Shown here: in pieces, positions 55,381 to 64,000 of the stretch
Layout of the letters: the number at the start of each line of letters is the position of its first letter
Position numbering within the stretch: position 1 is the first letter of the stretch
Assembly (NCBI GenBank): GCA_024372495.1
Contig: CP099977.1
Span: 1,364,001-1,428,000, forward strand
From: Pseudarthrobacter sp. Fe7
Lineage (GTDB): Bacteria > Actinomycetota > Actinomycetes > Actinomycetales > Micrococcaceae
DNA length: 64,000 nt
Reading direction: 5' to 3'
Made by a program: the position numbers and the translations under genes
Notes under the pieces: model-generated
What the model saw: the letters and a program-made list of their open reading frames with translations, nothing else
What the model was told of the DNA's origin: nothing
Database searches by the model: none

Positions 55381-56135
55381 GTGAACAGCCCCTTCGCCCA
55401 AGCCATCCTCAGCGGCTCCATCCTGCTGGCCATCCCGGTGGCACTGCTCGCAGGACTGGTGTCCTTCCTTTCGCCCTGCGTCCTTCCGCTCGTGCCCGGC
55501 TACCTGGGCTACGTGACGGGCCTGAGCGGCGTGGACCTGCAAAAGCAAAAGCGGGGACGGATGCTGGCCGGCATCGGATTGTTCGTCCTGGGCTTCTCCG
55601 TGGTCTTCGTACTGCTGGGCGGCGCCTTCGGGCAGCTGGGCACCCTGGTCAGCGGCAGCCGGAACGCCTGGATCACCCAACTCCTGGGGATCCTGGTGAT
55701 CATCATGGGCATCGTGTTCATGGGGGCTTCAGCTGGCTCCAGCGGGACGCGAAAATCCACGCCAAACCCCCCGCCGGGCTCTGGGGGGCACCCCTGCTGG
55801 GCCTGACCTTCGGGCTGGGCTGGGCGCCCTGCATCGGACCCACCTATTCCGCCGTGCGCCTGCTCAGCCTCTCCGGCGGATCCTCCGCAGCCAAGGGCGC
55901 CTTCCTGGCGTTCGTCTACAGCCTGGGACTGGGCATCCCGTTCCTGCTGATCGCGCTGGCCGTGCGCCGCGGGATGGGCGTCATGGCGTTCTTCCGCAAG
56001 CACCGCCTTGCCATCCAGCGGACCGGCGGCGGCATCCTGGTGGTGCTGGGCCTGCTGATGGCCACCGGCGTCTGGGGGGCCTGGGTGACCGGGCTGCAGT
56101 ACTGGTTCCAAACCGACGTGAAGTTGCCGATCTGA
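55381..56135 (+). CDS. ccdA: Cytochrome c biogenesis protein CcdA, one frameshift
   Basis: Polytopic membrane protein passing electrons from thioredoxin to ResA/TlpA. About 251 residues after repair with six helices; conserved cysteines in VSFLSPCVLPLVPGYLGYVT and GLGWAPCIGPTYSAV, each followed by Pro as expected. One G is missing near 55721-55727 (written frame: VFMGASAGSSG; correct: VFMGGFSWLQRDAKIH). GTG start 55381; its stop overlaps the resB ATG. Confidence 0.93.
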
Positions 56136-57915
56136 TGAGCGAGCGTGTGAACGTAAAGAAGAAGCAAGCCACCCCTGTCGCAGAGGCCAAGGCAGAGGCC
56201 GCCCTTCCGGCCCTTGGCCCCAGGGGCATGCTGCGGTGGGCCTGGACCCAGCTGACCAGCATGCGGACAGCATTGTTCCTGCTGCTGCTCCTCGCCGTCG
56301 CGGCCGTCCCGGGCTCCCTGTTCCCCCAGCGGCCGGCCAACCCATCGAAGGTCACGGAGTACATCAGTAACAACCCGGACTACGGAAAGCTGCTGGACTC
56401 GCTGCAGCTCTACGACGTCTACTCCTCGGCATGGTTCTCGGCGATCTACCTCCTGCTGTTCATCTCGCTGATCGGCTGCGTGGTGCCGCGCGCCATCGCC
56501 CATTACAAGGCCATGCGCTCCCAGCCCCCGCGTACCCCGCAGCGCCTGTCCCGGCTGCCTGAGTACGGCACCCTGGTGATCCCCGCCAATGCCGCCACCC
56601 CGGCGTCGGACGCCATTAATGGTGCGGCAGGGCTGTTGCGCAAGCGCGGCTACCGGGTGGAGGTCAGGGATGCCGACGGCGCCCTTCCGTCCCTGGGTGC
56701 CGAGCGCGGCTTTATGAAGGAAGTGGGAAACCTGGTATTCCACACGTCGCTTATCGGCGTGCTGGTGTCCGTGGCGGCCGGCGGCCTGTTCGGGTACAGC
56801 GGCCAGCGCATCCTGGTGGAAGGCGACACGTTCGTGAACACCCTGGTGGGCTACGACCAGTTCACCCCGGGCACCAACTTCCAGTCCAGCCAGCTCAGCC
56901 GTACTCGCTCCAGCCTGGACAAGTTCAACATCACCTTCGACCGGGAGTCCAAGGGCAAGTTCGGCCAGCCCATCGACTTCGCCGCCACCGTGACCACCAA
57001 GGAAAACCCGGACGCTCCGCCCAAGCAGGAGCTCTTGAAGGTCAACGACCCCGTGAGCCTGGGCGGCACCAGCATCTACCTCACCGGCAACGGCTACGCA
57101 CCCGTGGTAACCATCCGGGACGGGGCGGGCAACGTGGCCATGCAGGGCCCGGTTGTAGCCAAGCTGCAGGGCGAGAACTACTACTCCTCCGTGGTGATCA
57201 AGGTCCCGGACGCCCAGCCGGACCAATTGGGCTTCGTGGGCTTCTTCCTCCCCACCGCGTTCGTCACGGACAAGAACGTCTCGTTCAGCGCCGACCCTGA
57301 GCTGTTCAACCCGCAGCTGACCCTGAACTCGTACTACGGGGACCTGGGCCTGAACAAGGGTACTCCGCAGAACGTCTTCGAGCCTGGACGTCAAGAACCT
57401 GACGCCGCTCAATGCCAGGAACCTCGCCGCGGGCGGCATCACGCTCGCCCCCGGCTCCAGCTACACCCTGCCGGACGGCAAGGGCAGCATCAGCTTTGAC
57501 GGCGTGAAGCGGTACATCGGTGTGGACATCCACCACAACCCGGGCCAGGCTTACGCCCTGGTGTTTGCCCTGCTCGCAGTGGCGGGGCTGATCCTCTCGC
57601 TGTACGTCAACCGCCGGCGCGTCTGGGTGCGGACCGGCACCGCGGCTGACGGCCGCACCATGGTGGAATACGGGCTGCTGGCCCGCGGCGAGGACCACCG
57701 CCTGGCCGGCGAGGCAGCCTGCACTGCGGAAACTGTTCTCCGAAGAGTGGCAGCTGCCCGATGAGGCTGCGACGGAAGAGTCCGCCTCCGAAAAGACCGC
57801 CGCGTTCCAGCAAACTCCCAGCCGGACAAGCGATAATGTCGCAGGCTCCGCCAACAAGGCCGCAGGCCCCGCCACCACCCCAGCAGGCCCCGCCGGGCCC
57901 GAAAAGGACCAGTAA
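56135..57915 (+). CDS. resB: Cytochrome c biogenesis protein ResB, two frameshifts
   Basis: Membrane component of the System II haem ligation complex with CcsB. About 592 residues after repair. Helix 1 region WTQLTSMRTALFLLLLLAVA followed by PGSLFPQRPANPSKV, then WFSAIYLLLFISLIGCVVPR, a large extracytoplasmic domain and a last helix (AYALVFALLAVAGLILSLYV) before a cytoplasmic tail. Breaks: 57381-57385 (TTCGAGCTGGAC read as GAGCCTGGAC) and 57716-57720 (GCAGCTGCA read as GCAGCCTGCA). After both repairs the tail continues as LRKLFSEEWQLPDEAATEES and an Ala/Pro-rich end to the TAA at 57913-57915, which overlaps the ccsB ATG. Confidence 0.92.
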
Positions 57916-59003
57916 TGCCATTTGGAATCAACGAAACCATGGGCCAGTACAGCGAACTCTTCATGCTGCTGGCGGCGGGCACCTACACGGTAGCCTTCAT
58001 CGCCTTCGCCTGGGACCTCGCCAAAAGCAGCAAGGCCCTGCGCGCAGTGGACCTCAAGGCTGCCCAGTCCGGAGCCGCCGCCAGGGTTCCCGTAGCAGCC
58101 GGGGTTGCCGCAGGCTCTGCCGGGGCCCGCCTGGACGGGCCCGCCGACCGCGCCGAGCGCCCGTCGTCGTCCGCTGCCAGGGCCGGCGGGGCAGGAGCCG
58201 GCGGCGTCATGACGGCCGACGGCGACATGAAGTACGCCACCGAGCGCCGGGTTCCGGCGCGGGTCGCCGTGGCCCTGACCACCCTTGCTGTCCTGATCCA
58301 CGCCGCCGGCGTTGTTACCAGGGCGTTCGGCGCCGGGCGGGTGCCGTGGGGCAACATGTACGAATTCCTCACCACGGGCGCGTTCCTGGTGGCAGCCGTC
58401 TTCCTGCTTTCACTCATCCGCCGCGACCTGCGCTTCCTGGGCACCTTCGTGGTGGGCCTGGTGATCATCATGATGGTGGCCGCCTCGGTGGCGTTCTGGA
58501 CCCCCGTTGGCCACCTCGTCCCCGCCCTGCAGAGCTATTGGCTGGTCATCCACGTGTCCATTGCCGTGCTTTCCTCAGCCCTGTTCACCCTGACGTTCGC
58601 CATGTCCGCCCTGCAGCTGGTCCAGTCCCATCGGCAAAAAACGGTTGCCGCCGGCGGTGCCGACAAGCTCGGCTTCATGCGCCTGGTGCCGTCCGCGCTG
58701 AGCCTTGAGAACCTGTCCTACCGGATCAACGCCATCGCCTTCATCGGCTGGACCTTCACCCTGATGTTCGGCGCGATCTGGGCGGAAAAGGCCTGGGGCC
58801 GGTTCTGGGGCTGGGACACCAAGGAGGTGTGGACATTCGTGATCTGGGTTGTCTACGCCGGATACCTGCACGCACGTGCCACGCGCGGCTGGACCGGAAC
58901 CCGCGCCGCCTGGCTGTCGATCGTGGGCTACTGCTGCGTGATCTTCAACTTCACCATCGTGAACACGTTGTTCAACGGACTCCACTCCTACTCTGGCCTC
59001 TAA
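57915..59003 (+). CDS. ccsB: Cytochrome c biogenesis protein CcsB (CcsA/ResC family)
   Basis: Haem-handling membrane protein of System II. 362 residues, about eight helices, with the haem-binding WWD-type motif GRFWGWDTKEVWTFVIWVVY and flanking His residues (LVIHVSIAVL, YLHARATRGW). Between helix 1 and 2 there is an insertion of some 70 Ala/Gly/Arg-rich residues (about residues 35-105), predicted cytoplasmic and disordered. Last gene of the operon; a short hairpin follows. Confidence 0.93.
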   Translation: MPFGINETMGQYSELFMLLAAGTYTVAFIAFAWDLAKSSKALRAVDLKAAQSGAAARVPVAAGVAAGSAGARLDGPADRAERPSSSAARAGGAGAGGVMTADGDMKYATERRVPARVAVALTTLAVLIHAAGVVTRAFGAGRVPWGNMYEFLTTGAFLVAAVFLLSLIRRDLRFLGTFVVGLVIIMMVAASVAFWTPVGHLVPALQSYWLVIHVSIAVLSSALFTLTFAMSALQLVQSHRQKTVAAGGADKLGFMRLVPSALSLENLSYRINAIAFIGWTFTLMFGAIWAEKAWGRFWGWDTKEVWTFVIWVVYAGYLHARATRGWTGTRAAWLSIVGYCCVIFNFTIVNTLFNGLHSYSGL

Positions 59004-59014
59004 ACCGGGCCTTT

Positions 59015-59037
59015 TCCCTGGCCGTTTGGCCGGGAAT
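59015..59037 (+). terminator. Weak hairpin after ccsB
   Basis: TTCCCTGGCC / GGCCGGGAA around GTTT with a one-base bulge. Possible terminator of the cytochrome operon; the remaining bases to 59177 hold no gene. Confidence 0.4.
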
Positions 59038-59177
59038 TCAACAGCGGTGGTGCAACGGGCCGCCGAATAGCCATTCGATGTAGCAACAGGGGTGTTCCGG
59101 GTCCTTCGGTAATGCTACGTTGGTGACGTTCACTGTGATGAAGCTTGCATGTGGACGGCCAGCCTTTCGAGGTACCA

Positions 59178-61326
59178 ATGAGCTACGCTCTCGCCGTTGA
59201 CGTCGGGACCAGTTTCACGGCAGCTGCCGTTGTTCGTTTTCACCAAGGTCCCTCCGCTGTGCCCGAGTGCGTGCCCCTCGGTGCGCGTGGAGTATCCGTT
59301 CCCTCCGTGGTGTACTTCCCGGAGGAAGGCACGGTGCTGGTTGGCGAGGCTGCGGAACGCCGCGGACTGGACTCGCCGGAACGCGTGGTGCGGGAATTCA
59401 AACGCCGGATCGGTGACGACGTCCCCATCATCCTGGGGACCCTTGCGCTGCATCCGGAGGACGTCTTCGCCACCATGGCCCGCTGGGTGGCGGACCGGGC
59501 TGCCGAACGCGAGGGCGGCCCGGCGTCGGCCGTCTTCCTGACCCACCCCGCAGCCTGGGGCAACCACCGCCTGTCCGTGATCCGTGACGCCCTGGCCGCC
59601 CACGGTTTGGCGGATGTCACACTCCTTCCCGAACCCGAGGCCGCAGCACTGCACTACGCCTCCCAGGTGCGGGTGGAGGAAGGCAGCACCATCGCCGTGT
59701 ACGACCTCGGCGGCGGCACCTTCGACACTGCTGTCCTGAAGAAGTCCGGCAGCAGCCGCTTCGAGCCTGCTGGGGCGTCCGGAGGGCATTGAGCACCTGG
59801 GCGGCGCCGACTTTGACGCCGCTGTGTTCAGCTACGTTGCCGCGCATACGGACAATGCCCTGGCAGACCTCGACCCTGCAGATCCCGCAGTCCTTGGGGC
59901 CTTGGCCCGGCTCCGGCGCGAATGCGTGGAGGCCAAGGAGGCGCTGTCCGCGGACAGTGAGGCAAGCATTCCGGTGCTGCTGCCCGGCGTCCAGCAGCAG
60001 ATCCGGCTGGTCCGTGCCGAGTTCGAGGCCCTGATCGAAGAGCCGGTGCGGGAAACCGTTGAGGCGCTGGAGCACTCCCTGGCCCAGGCTCCACCTCGCG
60101 CCGGCAGACCTGTCCGCCGTGCTGCTGATCGGAGGCTCGTCCCGGATCCCCCTGGTGGCACAAGTGGTGTCGGAGGAGCCTGGACCGGCCCATTGCGGTG
60201 GACGCGGACCCCAAGTCCTCCATCTGCCTGGGGGCAGCGGTGGCGGCGCTTCTTGCCCACACCGCCGCGGCCCTGGCGGATGCCGCGGAGGCTGCGGCGG
60301 CGGAACCTGAAGCGTCCGCCGGGGAGGCGCCGCACCTCGTCGTGCCCCCGGCAGTGCCGCCCGCTCCCACCGGCCCGGGCATGCCCAGTTGGTCGCGGAA
60401 ATACACGACGGCGGGCGCCGCCGGAACCGGGCCACGTGCCGTCCGCGGTGCACGGTATGGCGAAAGGGGCGCGCACGCCCCGAAGCCTACGGTCCGGGTC
60501 ACGGCTGTGGCCGCGGCCGCAGCCCTGCTGACGGTCCTCACGGCCACCGCAGCGCAAAGTCCTGACGGCTTCGGCAGCCTGACCGCGATGTTCGTGCCGC
60601 AGGCCGGTGCCAGCACCACCGGCGGTTCCGCCGGCACGGGGGCAACGGAAGCGCCGGGCGGGGGAGCGGCAGCCGTTGGCGCGCCCCAACCGCTCGCCCG
60701 CATCGAGGCCAGTGCCCGGAAGCCGATTGGCCAGCCTGGCTGGAATCGACGTGTCCGCCTCACCCACCAGCAGGCCGTCCCGGGGCAGCGATGCGCCGGC
60801 CGCGGCCGGCGGGGCCAACGCCCCGGGCACAGGAGGCGCTCCTGCCGTGAAGCCGGCCTCCGGGTCCGGCGGGGGCGCAACCGGGACCGGCATCGTTCCC
60901 GAGGCAGCCACCGTGGGCCCCGCACCGCCGTCGAGCACCCCGAAGCCTGTCCCGACGGGTCCTGCCCCCACCAGCACCGCACCCCCAACTACCGCCACAC
61001 CCACGGCAACAGCGCCGGCAACCGCCTCGCCAACACCCACGTCCCCGGGCTCTGCTTCGCCGGGTACCACTGTCCAGCCAACGCTTGGGTCCGGCGTCGT
61101 CGCCACCGATCCGGGCACGTCGCCGCCCACCACCGGGGGAGCGACCTCCACCGTCCTGCCCACCACCATGGCTGCTCCGGCACCAACGGGTGATCCGCTG
61201 ATTTCCCCCACCGCCGAGCTCACGCCCACTCCTGCCGTTGCGCCCTCGCCTACCCCTGAGGAGTCCACCTCCAGTTCACCTGAAACCGCCGCCGCAACGG
61301 CCACGACCACATCACCGGGAGCCTGA
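59178..61326 (+). CDS. Membrane-anchored Hsp70-like protein with Thr/Pro-rich outer domain, four frameshifts
   Basis: About 715 residues after repair. N-terminal actin-like ATPase of the Hsp70 family: YALAVDVGTSFTAAAVVRFH (phosphate 1), PSVVYFPEEGTVLVGEAAER, EPEAAALHYASQVRVEEGST, AVYDLGGGTFDTAVL (phosphate 2) and VLLIGGSSRIPLVAQVVSEE (adenosine). No classical substrate-binding domain follows; instead there is an Ala/Pro linker, one hydrophobic segment (TAVAAAAALLTVLTATAAQ) and a roughly 230-residue Ser/Thr/Pro/Ala tail that should lie outside the membrane. All four breaks are at AGCT: 59764-59768, 60086-60090, 60177-60181 and 60733-60737. ATG 59178 has GAGG at 59170-59173. The next gene starts one base after the stop. 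Confidence 0.85.
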
Positions 61327-61327
61327 C

Positions 61328-63414
61328 GTGGACGGCCACCTTCAGCGGGCGGAGCGGCCCGTACCCCTGCACACCGCCCCGGACCACCAGGGGCATCCGC
61401 CCCATGCAGCGGAGCTGATGGCCAAGCAGTTGAAGGGTGCAAACGCCGCCGTCCGGGAACTGCTGCTGGCGCTCTCGGTGGGCTTCGCGCTGCCCGGACC
61501 GCTCCCGGCCGACCTCCAGCGCAAGTTCATCAGTGGAACGGTGGAAGACCTCGATTCCCTGGTGGACCGCGCAGAGGCCGCGGGCCTCCTGCGGCCCGAT
61601 GGCACGGTGGTGGGGACAGCACAGCACGCGCTGCTGACCGCCACTCCGACGGCCAAGGTGCACGCGCTCCAGCGTGAGCTCGTGAGCGTCTTTGCATCCG
61701 CAGGACAACCGCTGGGCGCCCTGGCCCGTGACCTGGTAAGGGGCGGGCTCGCCGATCCCCGGGTAGCTACGGAGCTGGAGCAAACGGCCAACGCAGTGCT
61801 GGAAAATGACCCCCGGCTGGCGTCGCAACTCTACGAGGAAGCGCTGCTGGCCGGTGCCGACCCGCTGGCCACGGCGGCAAGGCGGGCCCAGGCCGCAGCC
61901 GGTGACGGGGAACTCGACGCCGCGGCCCGCATCATCGACGCTCTCCTGGTCAGCCAGGACCCGCCGGACGTGCGCCGCGGAGCCGATGTGGCTGCCTCCG
62001 TCTGGGCCCAGCGGGGAATGCTGGCCCGGGGAGCGGATGTCTACAGCTGGCTTGGCCCCGGGCGGGTGGGCCACTCTGCCCCGCTTGCCGCCGTGGCCAT
62101 GATCGGTGCCGGTGACCGGGCGGCTGCGGAAGCCTTCTTCCAGCCCGAGGCTCCTGCGGCCTCCCCAACGCTGCTGGCGGCCGCCCTGGTCCAGACCGGC
62201 CAGGGAATCCTTGCTTCCCTGGGGGAAAGGCCACAGCAGGGCCTCTCCATCCTGATCCACGCATCGGACATGCTGAACTCGGCGGGCACGGCCCTTCCGC
62301 TCCCGGAAACGCCAGCCGCACTGGCAGCCCTGCTGGCCCTCCACAGCGGTGAGCCGCACCTGGCGGAAACCGTCTGCAAGGCAGCCACCGCGGCAGGGCA
62401 GGGAGGCAACGCCGCCCAGCCCCGGCTCCTGCTGCTCCAGGCCTGGTCGGCAATGATGCAGGACAAGCTGGAGGACGCCCGGCTCGCGGCTACCGAAGCC
62501 GCCAAAGCAAACCATTGGCCGCTGGTCCCGCGTGACGAGTTCATGTGTGCGGCCCTCGAAGTGGGTCTTGCCCGCCGGAACGGCGACGTGCCGGAGCTCC
62601 TCAGGGCCTGGGAACGGGCACGCGAAGCCATGCTCCACACCTCCGTGGACCTCTACAACCTGCTGCCGTGGGGGAACTGCTGATCGCCGCGGCCCGGCTG
62701 CGCGAGACACGCCGTGTGGCGCAGTATCTGGAAGACGCCTGGAAGCTGTTGGGCCGCCTGGGCGGTCCTGCGCTGTGGGCCGTTCCCCTGCATTGGTCCG
62801 CCGTCCAGGCCGCGCTGTTGAACGAAAGCCCCGCCGATCTTGCCCCGCACGCAACGGCACTGGCCCGGGCTTCCACCCACAGCCAGCTTGCCGCAGTGCT
62901 GGCCACGGCGGGCAAAGCCTGGGTTTCGGTGCTGGCCGGCCGGTTCCGAACCGGCGATGTGGAAGGTGCGGCCCGGCTGCTCGGTGCCGTGGGAATGCCC
63001 TGGGAAGGTGCACGGCTCGCCGGGCACGCAGCAGCGCGTGCTGACGAGCGGCGGGACATGATGCGCCTGCTCTCCTGCGCACGGGACCTGCACCCGCAAA
63101 GCAGTCCTCCCGGCGGAGCATCCGGGGCAGCTGAGCTGCAGGCCGGGAGCGGTGCCGACATAGGCGGGAAGGCATCGCAGCCGGATGCCTCCGGGTTGAG
63201 TGAGCGCGAAAAGGAAGTGGCCAGGCTGGTGCTTGAGGGCAAGACCTACCGGGAAATTGGCGAGGCCATCTACATTTCGCCGCGGACCGCAGAGCACCAC
63301 ATTGCCAGGATCCGCCGCCGGCTCGGAGCGGAAAACCGCTCGGACCTGTTGGCCCGCCTGCGCCTGGCCCTGGGTGTGGACCATTCCCAGCAGCTGAATC
63401 CGCAGCAGGAATGA
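61328..63414 (+). CDS. Large LuxR-family regulator (IniR-like position), one frameshift
   Basis: About 695 residues after repair. The C-terminal LuxR/GerE HTH is clear: LSEREKEVARLVLEGKTYRE then IGEAIYISPRTAEHHIARI. The long N-terminal part is Ala/Leu-rich helical repeat (TPR-like), as in MalT/LAL-type activators, but no Walker A P-loop was seen, so it is not a full LAL ATPase. One base is missing near 62665 (LYNLLP then GELLIAAARLRETRRV in another frame). GTG 61328 is the likely start. Lying between an Hsp70-like gene and an iniB-like gene, it resembles the placing of the mycobacterial iniBAC regulator IniR; this is inference. Confidence 0.82.
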
Positions 63415-63578
63415 CCCCCTAATACCCCTAGGCGCGGAGGTGCCTGTGCCCCGGAACGGAAGCGGCGGGTAGGGGAAAGCGCCCGATGCCCTGTCCCCGG
63501 CCGCGAAATTAGTTTTGAAGCAGCAGGATACGTTAGCCGGATGCTCCGCAAGTCAAAGAAGATGTGAGGACCACGCAT

Positions 63579-64000
63579 ATGCCAACACTCGCAAATGACC
63601 TTGTTCAGTTCCTGATGCAGGCTCTTCGGCAACCGGGAGGCGGTCCAGGCCTTCCTGGATGACCCGGAAAGGGCGCTCGAGGAACACGGCCTGGCCAACG
63701 TGTGCTCGGCTGACGTTGACGCCGCCATGCCAGTTGTCCTCGACTACGCTCCCATCACCGTCAATGCCCCGTCCATGGCCCGGGAGCACATTACCGCGGG
63801 CAACAGTGCGTGGGCGGGCCAGCCAGGCACTTCGTCCGGCCACGCCGGCAGTTCGGCGCCCATCCATGCCGCAGGGCAGGCTGCAGGGCAGGGCGGGTCC
63901 AGCTACGACAATGACGACCACGCCCACGCGGTGCAACAGCTCCACCAGGTGGTGAACCACTTCTCCTACACCACCAACAGCACCCTGCTGGACCACCGGG
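63579..64000 (+). CDS. IniB N-terminal-domain protein, 3' truncated by the window, one frameshift
   Basis: Start MPTLANDLVQFLMQLFGNRE, then AVQAFLDDPERALEEHGLAN and VCSADVDAAMPVVLDYAPIT match the N-terminal domain of IniB, the first product of the cell-wall-stress operon iniBAC in mycobacteria. A Gly/Ala/Ser-rich stretch follows (AGQPGTSSGHAGSSAPIHAA) and the window ends in HAVQQLHQVVNHFSY. The break is at 63619-63623, where ATGCAGCTCTTC reads ATGCAGGCTCTTC. ATG 63579 has GAGGA at 63566-63570. In relatives, dynamin-like GTPase genes (IniA/IniC type) follow; they would lie beyond the window. Confidence 0.82.

Noticed and set aside
20..63623. Programmed ribosomal frameshifting at many genes
   Set aside because: The sites share AGCT, not a slippery heptamer with a downstream structure, and they affect unrelated housekeeping genes on both strands. 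A sequence-level artefact explains them better.
1..64000. Widespread pseudogenisation of the region
   Set aside because: The broken genes include topA, proC and the DAHP synthase gene, the frames resume exactly one base away, and the coding sequence after each break shows no decay.

Overview
The window is GC-rich, densely coded actinobacterial chromosome. The gene set fits the family Micrococcaceae, most likely Arthrobacter or Pseudarthrobacter. Supporting features are a type I topoisomerase with a Lys/Arg-rich tail, a tiny bS22 ribosomal protein gene, a System II (ResB/CcsB) cytochrome c maturation set and an IniB-like gene. The genus call is inference from gene content. No rRNA, tRNA, CRISPR array, transposase or phage gene was seen.

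Layout. 1-9.8 kb is housekeeping: end of an unidentified protein, topA, an SseB-like protein, a Ppx/GppA phosphatase, proC, a TrkA/TrkH potassium pair, acuC and an ArsR-type regulator. 9.8-48.3 kb is a large carbohydrate island. It starts with an FMN-dependent alpha-hydroxy-acid dehydrogenase and a LacI regulator. A five-gene operon follows that converts sugar acids to 2-oxoglutarate (Gfo/Idh oxidoreductase, NAD-dependent epimerase/dehydrogenase, 5-dehydro-4-deoxyglucarate dehydratase, enolase-superfamily dehydratase, semialdehyde dehydrogenase). Next come an esterase/Gfo-DUF6807/M24-like operon, a sugar ABC transporter, a GH42 beta-galactosidase, a GH78 alpha-L-rhamnosidase with a second Gfo/Idh, a rhamnogalacturonan-type set (YesL, LplABC-like transporter, GDSL acetylesterase, YesU), a second LacI regulator, the L-rhamnose operon (rhaM, rhaI, bifunctional aldolase/dehydrogenase, rhaB) and an acetyl-xylan-esterase-like hydrolase. 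Read together this is a plant cell-wall (rhamnogalacturonan I/pectin side chain) utilisation locus. Two sets of near-palindromic operators suggest two LacI regulons. 48.3-54 kb holds a DAHP synthase gene behind a probable aromatic-amino-acid attenuator, an excisionase-type HTH protein, bS22, a HAD phosphatase, a glutaredoxin-like protein, rex, a Tyr/Gln/Pro-rich membrane protein and a YceI protein. 54-59 kb is the cytochrome c maturation operon (histidine phosphatase, TlpA-type thioredoxin, CcdA, ResB, CcsB). 59-64 kb has a membrane-anchored Hsp70-like protein, a large LuxR-family regulator and the start of an IniB-like protein, recalling the mycobacterial iniBAC locus.

A striking property cuts across all regions. 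At least 27 places show a single extra C or G inside an AGCT tetranucleotide (read as AGCCT or AGGCT), each breaking a reading frame that is otherwise perfectly continued one frame over. At least 11 further genes lack one base, mostly in a G or C run. Nearly half of the protein genes are affected, including topA, proC, the DAHP synthase gene and ccdA. I treat these as intact genes with sequence-level indels, most likely a systematic sequencing error at a modified AGCT-type motif. Coordinates given for those genes span the repaired frame.
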